Shown here piece after piece: positions 11,691 through 23,530 of a stretch of 64,000 nt of DNA. A program made the translations under genes and the position numbers. The notes under the pieces were generated by a model. The model saw nothing but the letters and a program-made list of their open reading frames with translations, did not search any database and was not told the origin of the DNA. The DNA lies in assembly GCA_022494885.1 (NCBI GenBank), contig JAGVSM010000504.1:62001-126000 (forward strand), read 5' to 3'. The DNA comes from Micrasema longulum. Taxonomy: Eukaryota > Arthropoda > Insecta > Trichoptera > Brachycentridae. Positions within the stretch are counted from its first letter, which is position 1. Each line of letters opens with the position of its first letter.

Positions 11691-14317
11691 CTTTATTTAA
11701 CTCTTTTACAAAAACATAAGTAGGCAGTTTTAATAAATATCAATCAATTAAGGTGGAAAATAGAAAATTCCTAAGTAGAGCAAAAACTATATAACTACTT
11801 ATATCAAAACGAAAATAAAATACATTTTTATATCAATGTAAATTAAGTATAACAATAGCGATAGGAAGTTTATTGCGTAGCAGAGATTGAAAGTATGACA
11901 GATAAAGTAACAAAATAAAGTTTGTTTTTAAATTCAGGACTAAACAAATTGGAATTTTAAAACCTGTTTTATGCAATATAAGTGTTTAGTGGTGAGGCAA
12001 CAAACCGACCTCACTTGAAATTTAAATTAAAGCTGATTTCGTATGCACCTGTTTTGTGCATGTATTCTGTTGGCATTTGGCGTGGGCTGGAGATATTTTG
12101 TAAGGCGTTCACGGGTGCATGTTTTTATCTCGAAGGAATAACTCAAGAGTGCCTCATTCCTTGATACTGTCTAAAGTGTGACTTGAGGTGTACTCAATTG
12201 CACATTAAAATTGAGTGTATTTATTTTCTCCGCATACCGACCTATATGTAGGATTTTTTTAATGCATCCTGCTAGATTCCCGGAAGTTTGAAAAAGGATT
12301 TGTACTTGACAGATTTTCATACAAAATTTTGGAAAAAAACACTTCGGAATTCGTCGTTAACATGTTGATTCCATGTTTTGCTTAAATAATCAAACTGACT
12401 TAATTGTCCAAAACTACTAACTATTTGTACTAAGATCTGATTATTTTTCAAATGTTGTAAAGAACATTTTAATTTATAACAAAATAGTTCGAATTTCTGA
12501 ATAGTCTTAACTTGAATCTAATATTAGAACAGTAATAATATGACTAATACAAAGTAGCAAGTGATTTTGTGAATACTTCAGTATTTAAATTTTGACGTTG
12601 ACAAGACGTATTAAATAATAAATATATAAGCAACGAGTGCCCGTTCATGCACTTGTTAAACACAAAACTGTTGAATTAATAACCTCGGCACAGGTTACTT
12701 CAGAGAGGACACATGTCAATAAAAACCTCATCAAATTACCCTAATTCTTAAGTGTTTTTGTCAGCGTCTAATTTGCATGAATCTGCCACACAAAAGAAAA
12801 TGCAAGCGATTGTAGTTTAAAGTAGAGTAACTTGATCAACTCATTCAATAATTCAATGCGATCTTGGGCCTCTCATTTAAAAGTCTGCGGTTCGAATCCC
12901 GCTTTATCACATCTTGTTTCTCGTTTTCTAACTCTGTTATGAACGATTATTGAAATGTTGATAATTTAAATAATAATCTTAACGCAATAACAAATACGAT
13001 TCTTAGAAATCAGAATATGACAAAAAATGGTAGTAAATTATGGGTATTTTGCATGTGCAACAATCATGAAATTCCCTAATCATTCTATTTTTTCTCAGCA
13101 TGTAATTCGTTGGAAATTGCTACAAATTAAAACCAATAATTTGTAGTTTGACATAAACCACAGGTTAAACAATTAGCCGCTTAAGTGATTTTACGCGTGT
13201 TTAAGGGGCAGCACAGACCGCGACTTGCAAATGCAAAATCATCAAATCACCCAATCTTTAATCTATTTGTTATCTACTTTGTGTCGAATAAGACTTACTA
13301 GGCTATCTATCCACACCTATGCTCATTGATCGCAGGTAAACGCAGGAAATGCGTTGTTACTCGAGAGATTAAGAAATCAAATGGACAAGTAATGAGGCTT
13401 ACCACAAACGTCGATATTTCCCGAATCTTCAGACTCCACGCACGGTTCTTCTGCCACTAAATTGGTTCTTAAAAAAATTGTGGTATAAATTGCTCATACT
13501 CAGTCGGCATCAAAATCGAAAAACCACATTACTTAAACTTTGACGTATAAATGGACTATTATCTATTACCGGAAGGCTGCTTCGGACTGTAAAGAGAAAT
13601 TTAAAGCAAAGGTATTTAGAAAGGATTGGTCAAACGTTTCAGAATGTCCCCGTAGGTGAAGTGTATAAAATTATAATACACGCCTATCGTACGAGTAAAT
13701 ATGTTTAATATCTACGTGCCAGTTTCTAGCGGAACAATGGGCACTGCGCTGAGAAGGCGAATCATGAACCCTCGCGGTGGTAGGCCAGCCACTTTTACTT
13801 GCTGAGAGGAGATATCACCGAACACGGCAATGCCACTCCGCTACCACGTTCCCTGTGTAAAAGTTGTGCTAGAATGATAAATATTGCCCGATACAGAGAA
13901 AATGTGTCATGACCTTGTCTAAGCTGCCCTTCAGCGCGGATTGAGATCCTTAGAAAATTATATAAAATTGAATAAAGGTTGATGGTTAAATTAATATTAC
14001 ACAGTTTTATGCATGCTGTAAAGTGTGGTTCTTGGAACGGGCCTCGTTGCTCATATTTTTTTAATTTAATGCTTTTTAACGCCAAAATGTAAATGTTTTA
14101 AGAGGATACGCGGTCTGATTATTCTTCATACAAACATATTTTGCACTAGAGCGATGATTTAATTTCACACTATAGATATACACCATTGGAGTGTTCCTAT
14201 AGTTTTTTTTGTTCGTTGATAAATTGTCTTTAATTGGTGCTAGTACCATCCAAAAACCCTTAAAAGCGCCTAGTTGTATCTACCTCGCTGTCTTTGGACG
14301 TACGGTGTACAAATCTC
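11691..14317. other. No recognisable gene
   Basis: Long AT-rich stretch. A tRNA-like B-box (GGTTCGAATCC) at 12889 lacks a convincing tRNA fold. A moderately GC-rich patch at 13715-13860 includes minus-strand ORF 13795-14085, without recognisable motifs. Confidence 0.4.
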
Positions 14318-14542
14318 GAGGGTCTAGTAGTCAAGACGCTCGACTCACACACGGAAGGTTCCGGATTCGATTCCCGGTGAGAACACTAAAATTAAATGTG
14401 ATTTTTCTCAAGCCTGGATGTTTTGAGATGTAATTCACCACGGTGATTAGGCAGGCCTCCTGGCCAAAAAAATTACAACTTTTTTCGAAAAAAGCAAAAC
14501 TTGCCGGCATGGGAAGTTTCTACCTTTCTTTAAAAAAAAAAC
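14318..14542 (+). repeat. SINE family D, tRNA-derived
   Basis: A tRNA-like head (GGTCTAGTAGTCAAGACGCT, then the B-box GGATTCGATTCCC at about 14361) is followed by an unrelated body with AATTCACCACGGTGA. It ends in an A-rich run at about 14532-14542. This is the usual SINE layout of polymerase III promoter, body and A-tail. It is the only copy seen here. Confidence 0.65.
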
Positions 14543-16150
14543 CAAAACAGTTCAGTTTTGGGGTCGGGAAAACGGGAAATCAGAGACCCCGATTTTGAAG
14601 ATTTTAGTTAGGAAAAATCAGTTCGACGTGAAGTTGTTTTTTAGCTCAGTATTTGGGGAGACATCTGCGAGAGGGTGACAGAAAAACTATTTTTAAATAC
14701 CTATTCACCGAATCGCTCTCTCACCGCATATCCTGTTAAAAACGAATTCTTCGTTATTGCTTTGCAGATTCGTAAAAGAAACTTCGAATGATTGGGCGAT
14801 TTAATGATGTTGCATATGCTAAAGGTCCCTGTTTGAGTACCGTTCCCCGTGGCGGAATGGCGGTTGTCTTGGTCGTGCCGTAATCCACTTGTTGCGGTCT
14901 CGACCTGCCGCCGGCGGGGCACGACCTCCAAATGTCAACTCCGAGGAGAGCAGATACCGACGGAGAGGTCCTCGGATCTCTCAGCGATAGCCCGACTAAT
15001 CAAACACTCCATCCAACCAAAATAATTACAAATTCATTGAATAATTTCGTAATAACAGGTGGTCTTCTGAGTACTTCGAATATTTTATCAACGTGTTGCA
15101 ATTTAATATTGAATTGTTTTGTAATAGAATGTTAATGTGTCAATATACAATCGACAGTATATATATATTTTTTTAATGTTTTTTTAAAATTTTATGTCTT
15201 GTAAAAGGGCACAAACATATTCTTATGTATTTTTCGGTGCACATAGTTATTTAATTGTTTGACACAACATGTCAAGTTTAGTTTAAACCTTGTTTTTTTT
15301 TCTTTAAAAACTTTTTTTTCCATTTGATAATAAGTTGATAAGTTGAATCAACCCCGTAAAAATTTTTTTTTTAGAAAACTCGAAATATAGTTGGTATTCA
15401 GAAATATTAAATATAAAAATAAAGCAACTTAAATCTAAACTTACTCCTCTCCTTTTGAATCTTTTATAACCTCTTATTTATGCGTGCGTGACAATAAGTT
15501 TTCCTAACAATCATTCTAGTATGCCTACCATACAAACAATTTTTTTTAGGCTTACTAGGTTCACTAAAAGACACACATAACGATAGATTTACTTAACATT
15601 CGAACTTACCGTACATACTTTGTTTTTTTTCTTTTACTAATGACTGCTGGATTTTGCCTGTTGAGATTAAATAAACGTAGTTATTATTCTGCCATAACTG
15701 TGGTATCGGCGTTGATCAAATGATATTTGACCATTTGAAAACGCCGCCCTATTCCGAAACATGGAAAAATGTTTTGTGAACGCCTTTTCTGACATTAATT
15801 ACCCAGCTTTGTTAGACAGTATACTATTAGGCTTTTGTTTTAAGATAAAACCTTGTATTTATGATTATTATTTTGTATTTTATTATAAACTCCCGCTTCT
15901 GTCGAATCGAATTCTCGTGTAATCTTTATCACTTTAATTTCAGCAGAATTAACCGTCGAAAAATGCAAATTTTCCAACGTTTTAAGACGAGAACGTTAAA
16001 TGTTGCTAATCTCGGCGATTCAATCGAGATTATAGAAAGTTACAAAGAATGTACAAGATTCCGATGTCGTTAGCACATTATCATAATAAAGCAATGCAAC
16101 ATTAAACACCGCGGTTAACTTATTTATCTTAGTAGCGATTTCTCATTAGA
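14543..16150. other. No recognisable gene
   Basis: A GC-rich patch at 14840-14990 (GCCGCCGGCGGGGC) produces opposing short ORFs with no known motif. The remainder is AT-rich. Confidence 0.35.
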
Positions 16151-16999
16151 TTAGTGTATCGTTTCTCAAACTGGGCATCGCGAATAAATACGACACGAAA
16201 AATTATTTTATTTAATAATTAATAAAAAATACAAAATGGATGAACAAATCTGTCAACTCACACGCCAAATAAGCTCTAAATATCCTATATCATCGATGGT
16301 CTAAAGTCAACTCTTAAGAAGACTTCTGGTAATATAGACGCAACAGGGAAAGATTAGAAAAATTCATCAAGCATGACACTGGTTTTAATTCTGATTCAAT
16401 TATTTATTTCTTTTTTACATATTTTAATATTTTGTTTTATAGTTGTGTATTGTATAAAAAGCCGCACAAGACAAGGGGGAATGGAGGAGAAGAATGAATG
16501 TAATTGCTGCCAGCCAATCCCAGGATTAAGACCAGAGAATAAAATTGTATAAACTATCATTTCATTGCTTTATTGATGACTTTAATTTATATAATACTAT
16601 ATTTTTCTATACGCTAATTATTACGGCTTTATACAATAAAATGACTTTCAACTATAGTAACACAGACCACTGAAAAAATGTTTTTTAAAATTAAATGTAT
16701 ACATAAAAAAAACAAAAGAACTCTGCACTGTTAGAAAAAATACGAAAACGTGAGTAGGTAAATTAAAGTAAAACATAAATAATTACCTCAAATGTAATTA
16801 AAAACGCAGTTATATGCAATGAGAGAACGGCCTTAAATAAAGGACTCCCTGGGTGAACAGACGCAGAGGATCCGAATACCACCCCCGTAATGGGAGGATA
16901 AAACACGATCAATAATAATTGCCAATGCAAAACACGATAATGCCTAAAACCTCTAAAGAACCCGTACTTATTTAGTTAAAGGCTATTTAGTTTCTTTCA

Positions 17000-17599
17000 G
17001 GAGATGGAAGAGTAGAAAAAGATGTTGAAAGGAGAGTGAATGCAGGGAACAAAATGAACGCAGCACTAAGCTCAGTAAATTATAATGAAAACATGTCAAT
17101 CGAAGCTGAACTGACAGTGCACAATAAAGTATTAGTCCCAACACTTATGTATGGATGTGAAACACGGAACTGGCAGAAGAAGGATGAAAGCAGAGAAAGC
17201 GGTCGAAATGCGAGACGAATGTGTGGAAATCATTATATTATGACGGAGTTACGAATGATGAAATCAGGCGAAAGTGTAAATCTGAGTCAGGTTTATTGAT
17301 AAGATTAAAAAATGGTCTCTGAGATTGTTTGGTCATGAAGAACGAATGGATGATAAAATAATAGTCAAACAGGTACATATGACGAGAGTGAACGGTAACG
17401 ATGACGACTTGGAGAGGTGACATGATTAGATAAACCAAAATCATAAGTCTGGTCACATAAAAAGCAGGCAGAACCGAAGGGCATGTATGACAAGATGTAT
17501 GAACGTGGAAAAATTTAGGAATTTATGCTAGGGTAGACGTGTGTGACTATTCTCTCTGCCTTCTTTATGTTATTAATGGCGTGATGGCAGTAATAGTTG
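17000..17599 (+). pseudogene. RTE-type LINE, 3' end with RT C-terminus, decayed
   Basis: 5'-truncated copy of the RTE family also seen at 34221 and 63489. It opens with GDGRVEKDVERRVNAGNKMN, continues VHNKVLVPTLMYGCETRNWQ and RRMCG, and then loses frame repeatedly: RFGHVER-like and MDDE-like sequence is spread over other frames at 17310-17360. Unlike the 34221 copy it keeps about 70 bp around 17456-17530 encoding the KSRQNRRACM-type stretch before GRRVW. The 3' UTR ends in TGATGGCAGTAATAGTTG. No target duplication found. The product would have been the thumb/C-terminal part of a reverse transcriptase. Confidence 0.8.
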
Positions 17600-17639
17600 T
17601 TTAAGTCGACCATCTTTTTTACTACTATGCTCTATTTTT

Positions 17640-18125
17640 CGTAAATTTATTGATATCATTTTAACTTCGCTAGAATTCCACTCGTCCATGCGCTTTGTAG
17701 CTGCACGATGATTGGTTATCTAGCTTTCATATATCAACTTTAAAATACCTAAATTTTGTATATGGGGTCTAGAACTCCAATCGTCTATACGCTTAGTAGC
17801 TGCAAGACGTGTTGTAATCTTACTCCTTTTTATTATTCATAAATATATATTTTTAATATAATTAATACACTAAATTTATTTGTCAATTTTTTAAATGTGT
17901 AAATGGGGGCTAAATTTCTAGCTGTCTATGCGCTCTGTAGCTGCAAGACGTCCTGTAATCTAGCTCCTATTTGTTATAGTTTTTTATTGATCTTAATTGA
18001 AAACGAGGAACTAGAATCCCAACTATCCATGCGCTCTGTAGCTGCAGGACGTACTGGGATATTTATTAATTGTACAGCGCCCTTGAGGTTATTTCGACGA
18101 AAATTTCGCTTTATTAATTATCCAA
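17640..18125 (+). repeat. L2-type LINE 3' region with four-copy internal repeat
   Basis: Four imperfect copies of a core of about 50-60 bp begin at about 17670, 17769, 17910 and 18011. Each contains a form of TATGCGCTCTGTAGCTGCAAG. Copies are 99-141 bp apart with AT-rich spacers. The block ends in TGTACAGCGCCCTTGAGGTT and AAAATTTCGCTTTATTAATT (about 18071-18123), the 'AGCGCC...GGCGCTATATAA' signature of L2/CR1-type LINE tails, also present at 33252 and 51729. The copies fall in different frames, so the repeat is not coding. Confidence 0.65.
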
Positions 18126-18640
18126 ATATATATATTCAATGAACATTTTTTTAAACTTAATTTTGTTGGCGGTTCGCGACACTTAACCGATTGAGAAACG
18201 TCGGATGTGGATATGTTTTTTGGTCTTCCTGTCTAGTGAATGGTAGATAATACACCTTATAGGGGCAATTATCACCTGATTTGTAAACGTATTATTGTAG
18301 GCGACAGTTAAATATAGGATAAGTGTCATCCTGCACCTATGAAGAGAGAGAATCGTTCTTCTATTCTCTACAGCGCAGCGCCGCGGTGAGCTTATGTCTC
18401 GTGCAGATAAATTCGTTTAGGACGTGGGCGGCCATGTAACACTGTTTGTTGTACAAGATTGAACAACTCGGTTATATAATGCGAACGTATGCAGAATAAA
18501 TAACATAATAATACATTGTAAGAAATGATATTGATTCTAATAATCAGATTACGCATAATACCACTTTATTTGTGTCGTATCGTCATCGTATCGGATATTA
18601 TTTCATGATTTAAGAGTCCGAGATACTTCCTATGTAACAT

Positions 18641-18770
18641 ATCATCACCATTTCCATAAGTAACTGCATTGGTACTACGATTGCATTGTGTCCTGATTAT
18701 ATTTGTTACGTGGAAGGTAAGGTGATCACTTTTATGCTTCAGTTGCCAGTCCAGTCATTGCAGTGAAAGC
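18641..18770 (-). repeat. SINE family A, 3' half
   Basis: Reverse-complement match to the SINE A body and tail: ATCATCACCATTTCC, CTGCATTGGTAC, GTTACGTGGAAGGTAAGGTG and CAGTTGCCAGTCCAG. The tRNA-like head is absent. Confidence 0.65.
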
Positions 18771-18904
18771 ACTTCCTCCACATACCATCGTTTTAAAGAC
18801 CGGGGGGTCTTTTTATCAGTTAATTACTTTTTTAATTTTAAATGCAATCAACCGTGATTTTGATTGAATTTAATTCTGCTGCTTTTATAATAGTAAATAT
18901 TTGA

Positions 18905-19302
18905 ATATAAACACTTACCGACTTTTCTGTCTACTGATTTTGAGACATGCCCGTCTCTTCCCCAGGACACTAATTACACTAACATGCAAATTCCACTTGA
19001 CACCTTCACCATAGTAGTTGCACAAACATATAAGACCGACGTGATAATAGGACACATGCTATTTGAAGCTTATACCAACATTCACCGATTATAATAAAAT
19101 AATGGCAATTCGTTATCACAATCCATGCATGTTGGTATTAGCATCTAATATCATGTGTCCTATTAGAACGTTGGTTTTATATTTTTCTGAAACTAAGCTA
19201 AATGTTTAGTTTGGGATTTCCATGTTAGTGTAATAAGTGTCATGAAGAAGAGACGGGTAAGTTTCGAAACCAGTAAACGTAGAAAAATTATATAAATGCC
19301 TT
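18905..19302. mobile_element. Long foldback element with hammerhead-like motif in the arms
   Basis: About 400 bp that is largely one inverted repeat. Paired blocks include ACACTTACCGACTTTTCTG with its degenerate partner at 19280-19300, CCCGTCTCTTC (18950-18960) with GAAGAGACGGG (19247-19257), TACACTAACATG with CATGTTAGTGTA, and AATAGGACACATG with CATGTGTCCTATT. Read outward from the centre, each arm shows CTGANGA-like bases, then a GAGACG hairpin, then a GAAAC-like motif. No ORF. A related solo arm lies at 11575-11690. Confidence 0.75.
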
Positions 19303-20290
19303 TGGTTTAGTTAATTTAAAATCGTGTTAATCTTCCTAAATCTAATAATAATTTGTGTTTAGAACTTTTATACATAATGTATATATTTTTTAAACTGCAG
19401 ATATGTAGATATGTTTATTTACTTGTGGGAGGTATGGTGAGCGGTGATAGCGGGGTGGTCCGCTGTCGTTCGGGTGAATATAAAAGTATTTGAGCGAGTC
19501 ACCGTGAATCGTCTTGCTGTCGCTTTCTAATGTGCTGCCTGCGGGTGCAGTACCCTATCGATACCACAACATACACATATAGCTTGCATATATCTTGGTA
19601 CGGGTTTACCTACATATATAGATGCATCAAAAAACTAATATTGGGAAACATACAAAGCACATTGTACTCTACCAAAAGAATGGTGTCAATGATTATTATT
19701 TATTGATGTAAAGATAAATCATATTCCTTATCGCACACTTAGAATCAAAATGGTTTCACAGACTTTGTAGCAAAACGCACAAGTTATAAATAAAAAGCGC
19801 TATTTTCTAATTAAAATGAATATAATACTTGGTGATTTCCGCGTACATAGGGGAAATTTAATTGGTTAGCGATTATTCTCTCCGGGGTTTTACTTAGCAT
19901 GGCGAATGGATGTATCAACATTCTCGCGAAGAGCAAATTGCCCGGAACTTGATATCTTCCTCTGCTTGAATATCCAAGTTTAAGTAGCATTGTCTAATCA
20001 AGTCTTATTATGGAACGACGGCCCTAGGCAATGACCGGAGCCGTTGTAATAACTCCCAGTACTATTCCCGCAGTCTTGCATTTACCAAAGGCGTTAATTC
20101 TTGCATATCAGATTAGATGACTACATTTTGATCTTCTTCTCCAATTGTTTGACCGATCGAGCGTTTTGGATCTTGAAGTTCTATAATCAATTGGTTTGGA
20201 TTGCAGATTCTCAACTGTTTTTAATGATCATTTTTTATTATTAACGCAAATATTTCAATTTATCGTCCTGATCATGAACCTAACTAAAAA
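19303..20290. other. Non-coding apart from the candidate TATA box
   Basis: Mixed composition with no ORF of recognisable family. The GC-richer patch at 19425-19560 is the only compositional feature. Confidence 0.4.
19479..19486 (+). promoter_or_regulatory. Candidate TATA box
   Basis: TATAAAAG sits in a locally GC-richer stretch (19425-19560), followed by GAGCGAGTCACCG and a less AT-rich leader. No downstream ORF with an identifiable start is visible, so this is only a possible first-exon promoter. Confidence 0.2.
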
Positions 20291-20960
20291 TCTCATCATC
20301 ATCAGCGCGACAGCCCTATGTAGGCCTTGGGTGAATCCAGAAATCTCCTCCATTCTCGCCTGTCAGCTGCCTTTGTCTTCCCGTATGTTGTCCATAGTAT
20401 CAGCGCTGACAGAATTCATCCATCGCATTTTTGGTCTTCTACGCCCTTAAAGAAATACAAAAATCTTACTCTAAGATCAAGCCAGTCTTCACGTATGCCT
20501 GGAAACCCGGGTAAAGTACAAGTAAGGGTGAGGTGCTTATGGGGTTGTCGTTTTTCATTTTCGTTACGTGACCAGTGACAAGCCCATCTTAAGATTGCCC
20601 CACCTTGATTGATCTGATTACATCGGCCTTTGGATAGCATATACCTCCCTATTGTATCGACGACGCCAACCGGTATGATCTCTGACAGGGCCGTTGACTG
20701 CTGTGAGAATCTTTCTCTCAAATGCTGCAATAGATCCTTCAATGTACTTTACTCGTGTGCCCGAGTCATACGTGAAGACTGGCTTGATCTTAGAGTAAGA
20801 TTTTTGTATTTCTTCGTAGCATTTTAGTCTTTAGTAGTTTTTGAGTAGCGTAATAGCATCGTTTTGCAGCCATTGTCCGAATGCTGATATCCTCTCGGGT
20901 GTCATTATCGATGGTTACAATGGAGCCCGGGTATGTGAATGAACCTCATTTACAGTTAGT
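20291..20960 (-). pseudogene. Non-LTR retrotransposon RT C-terminus (RTE/Jockey-like), broken
   Basis: Read on the minus strand from about 20950 it gives FTYPGSIVTIDNDTREDIS, then MAAKRCYYATQKLLKTKMLR and RNTKILL, then after a frameshift KIKPVFTY, AAFERKIL, GWRRRYNREV, DVIRSIKVG and GHVTKM. After an inserted segment it continues RRPKMRWMDSVSADTMDNI, DRREWRRFLDSPKAY. These are the post-catalytic 'YLGS..RYN..GHV.RM..GRPK.RW' landmarks of an insect LINE. The tail is (ATG)n at 20291-20303. The segment at 20450-20497 is an exact inverted copy of 20767-20814 and splits the gene between GHVTKM and RRPKMRW. Stops and frameshifts make it dead. Confidence 0.82.
20450..20814. repeat. Exact 48-bp inverted duplication inside the LINE
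   Basis: 20450-20497 and 20767-20814 are identical inverted copies, beginning AAGAAATACAAAAATCTTAC on the arm-sense strand. The 20767-20814 arm is the native LINE position, encoding the RNTKILL to PVFTY stretch. The 20450-20497 arm is the extra, inserted copy. Confidence 0.9.
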
Positions 20961-22309
20961 ACAAAACAATAATCAGTGCACGATCGTTAATATTTGTCTT
21001 ATTACACCCACGCGCTGTGTTTTCAAACATTTGATCCTTTAAAGGTCATCAATCTTTATTTAGGCTTATTTATTATAAGTAAAGATTTAATTTTTATCTT
21101 CTTAAGGCAGCTGATTTGAAACAAGAGAAAGAGTCTATAAGAAGTCTAAATGAATGATTTGCATAATATAACAATAAAATCGCAAAATCAAATAAATCAT
21201 TCCACGTAGAATAAAAATAGAACACTCGAGACATAATATTATAGATAATGAACTTGAACTTATGACTGGCGATTAATTCATCATACTAATGAAAGACTTA
21301 GTTTTTTTTTATTCCAATAATTTTCTCACCATGAGCTAGTTGTTTTTAATATTTGATGCATCGGATATCAAAATTTTAATAAACTTTATATGAAAACGGT
21401 ATCTCAAAATTACATTTATATTTTTTACGAATTAAAAAAATGAAGGTCTGAAGTAAATAGTTCTATTTATATCAGGTACTTGATAATTTTCCTCTTAACT
21501 AATTCGTATTTCAACAGAGATATATAATATTTTAGAGAAGTGAATATGGAAGTTTAGCTATTACGTGGCTTATGACATGTGTAATATTTACCAGTCTGCC
21601 AATGTATATTCGTATTTATTCAATTCTTCCACCTGTACCTTATGATTTTGAAGTTGAAAGTCTGAAACTATTATTCTTTTCATGGTTTTATTAACAATTG
21701 TGGTTATCAACGATTTTCGATAATACGTACTGGTTCAAAAAGAAGTGAAAAATATTTTCAAGCGTTGCCCAGTATAATATGTGAAATAATTCAGTCACGT
21801 GAATTTCACCCTTATAAGTAAATAAATATGGATGTTCAAACTAAATTCAGTCCTTTAAAATATTGTTAATCAACCAAGTCGTGTTTTTTATGTACTTATT
21901 TTTCAATGTATTTCCTTTATTTTTAATTTTAAATACTTTCTAAATACCCAAAACATACAAAAATACTTTTCAATATCTCTTGCAAAGGTATTAGTACATT
22001 TGAATTTATTTTTTTGAATTTGGTTGAATATTTTGTATACATTTGATAACATGATATCACTATTCCCGCGGTACCTGTATTGCTATAAAAACAGCGTATA
22101 TTGATCACTTTTATACGGCACAAAAATATGACTATGTATCATTTCAGATTAAAAAATAAAATGCTGAAAAAAAAAAAACGTTTTTTAGAAATTTTAATAA
22201 AATTGGGTGAACAAGCCAACAATTATATATTCTCGGGGAAGCGAGATAAAATTACGTTTTTATGCACTAACTTAAAGACCCAATCAAGACTTTTTTTTAT
22301 AGATAAAAG
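20961..22309. other. No gene; one MITE A half copy
   Basis: AT-rich. Apart from the half MITE at 21495-21592 only short chance ORFs occur, for example 22101-22346, which is lysine-rich and without motifs. Confidence 0.4.
21495..21592. repeat. MITE family A, half copy
   Basis: Matches the left arm of 2299-2548: TTAACTAATTCG, TTTCAACAGAGA, GAATATGGAAGTTTAGC, GGCTTATGACATG. The right arm is missing. Confidence 0.6.
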
Positions 22310-22480
22310 AAATATTTGCTTTCTTATGATTTACCCAAATATTTAATTTTTTAAGCCATTTTCGAGTTGTAAATAACTCACTATTAGAAAATGGAATTAA
22401 GTTGGGGTAGAGTGGGATTTGAACCACGGACCTTTGGTCCGTGAGTCCGAGACACTAGCCACGGGACCACAACCCGATTA
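22310..22480 (-). repeat. SINE family B, tRNA-derived
   Basis: On the minus strand the head reads GGGTTGTGGTCCCGTGGCTA with B-box GGTTCAAATCCCAC and a tRNA-like 3' acceptor CTCTACCCCA. The anticodon region is not canonical, so this is not a tRNA gene. The body contains GTGAGTTATTTACAACTCG and AAATATTTGGGTAAATC. Related pieces lie at 11210-11318 and 37475-37530. Confidence 0.72.
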
Positions 22481-23204
22481 AATAAAATGTTTAAAAATCA
22501 AAATAAAAAAAATAAATTAAAAAATCAAATGAAGAAAGGGTACGTACTGTATTAAATTATATTTTAAACATTGTTTTATACCCTAGGGTCAAACAGTAAA
22601 AAAAACGTAGTAGAAACCATTGGCATAATATTCACGTAAACAAAGTATTATTTAAAATTTTCGACTTTTATAATAAGTATCTCTTTTTATAACCTGTTTG
22701 TTACATTCTTGCCAACAGCTTCAAGGGCTATCTATACGAATATAATAACTCTTCCCCGTATAATTATGAAAGTATTTGAAGCACCGGCGTTCACACATTA
22801 ACGTACAAAAAGTCCTAGCCTCCCAAACTGGAATCTCGCTGTAATTTTCCTTTAATGCCACTAATCCTAGGCGCGCTTTATAAGACCGGGTAATCTGGAT
22901 CCATTAAGTCCAGCGAGGCTATCATCGCATTTCACTATCCAAAGAGGGCCATATAACCTTCTTGAGAGTGGAAATCCTTGTTTATTCTTGGCATATCTGT
23001 CCCAGCCGGGTACCTGACGGATTTGTTGCTCAGGCAGACGAGAGCGCCCCTGGCAAAGCTGATTTTTCTTGACATGTGCTAATTATGATTCTTGTTATGA
23101 CTTTTAGTATTCTTCAGCACCCTTTTATGGTTTATATTGTTAGCTCATATATCATAATGTATATCGCTATCCAAATGCAACAGTGAAATATCTCTAAAGA
23201 TCAT
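22481..23204. other. No recognisable gene
   Basis: AT-rich at first; 22780-23060 is less AT-rich and more complex, with CTTTATAAGACCGGG at 22876. No ORF or repeat recognised. It could be unique host DNA. Confidence 0.35.
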
Positions 23205-23530
23205 TTATTTATTTATTTATTTTAAAGAAACAAACAGTCGACGATGAAATAATAAATTTAAAAAAAAAATACAGTTTAAAGACAGACCAGCAAAGGTTCT
23301 TAATAAAAATCATACATATTATTCAATTGCGTTACAAGAAAATGATGTGTTTATGTGTATTTGTAAGTGTAGATGTGTGTTTATGTGTATTAGTGTGGGA
23401 GTAAGTGTTCAAGAGGGTGCATCGTTAAATAGTAAGTGGGATCGTATCGCAGCCAGAAACAATAACTCTTAATTTATTTTTAAATAAATTAAGGGGTATG
23501 TAAAATATATCAATAGATGAAAAAAAAATC
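23205..23530 (-). repeat. LINE 3' tail repeat, copy 1
   Basis: About 325 bp closely matching 33372-33706 (same orientation) and partly 55735-55925 (opposite). Read on the minus strand it ends in (AAAT)n tail-like repeats after GTCGACTGTTTGTTTC. Internal marks are GACAGACCAGCA, GATGTGTGTTTATGTG, GATCGTATCGCAGCCAGAAA and the palindromic TTTAAATAAATTAAG. The short-unit tail suggests the 3' end of a LINE, but no coding part is attached. Confidence 0.65.

Larger units (their letters stand above)
16157..18205. mobile_element. Possible hAT-like composite bracketing nested LINE fragments
   Basis: Left CGTTTCTCAAACTGGGCATC and right, inverted, CGTTTCTCAATCGGTTAAG resemble hAT ends of the CAG-GTTTCTCAA type, with CGCGA following in both. 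Between them lie an RTE fragment (17000-17599) and an L2-type tail (17640-18125). No 8-bp duplication is evident. The two ends might belong to separate elements. Confidence 0.3.

Noticed and set aside
12858..12910. tRNA-like sequence with B-box GGTTCGAATCC
   Set aside because: No convincing A-box or cloverleaf and no SINE body recognised; too little to call.
20416..20742. 108-codon minus ORF
   Set aside because: Out of frame with the LINE that occupies the region; the LINE landmarks read in neighbouring frames.
22402..22476. tRNA gene on the minus strand
   Set aside because: The acceptor stem has mismatches and the middle folds as a 7-bp hairpin rather than an anticodon arm; it is a SINE head.
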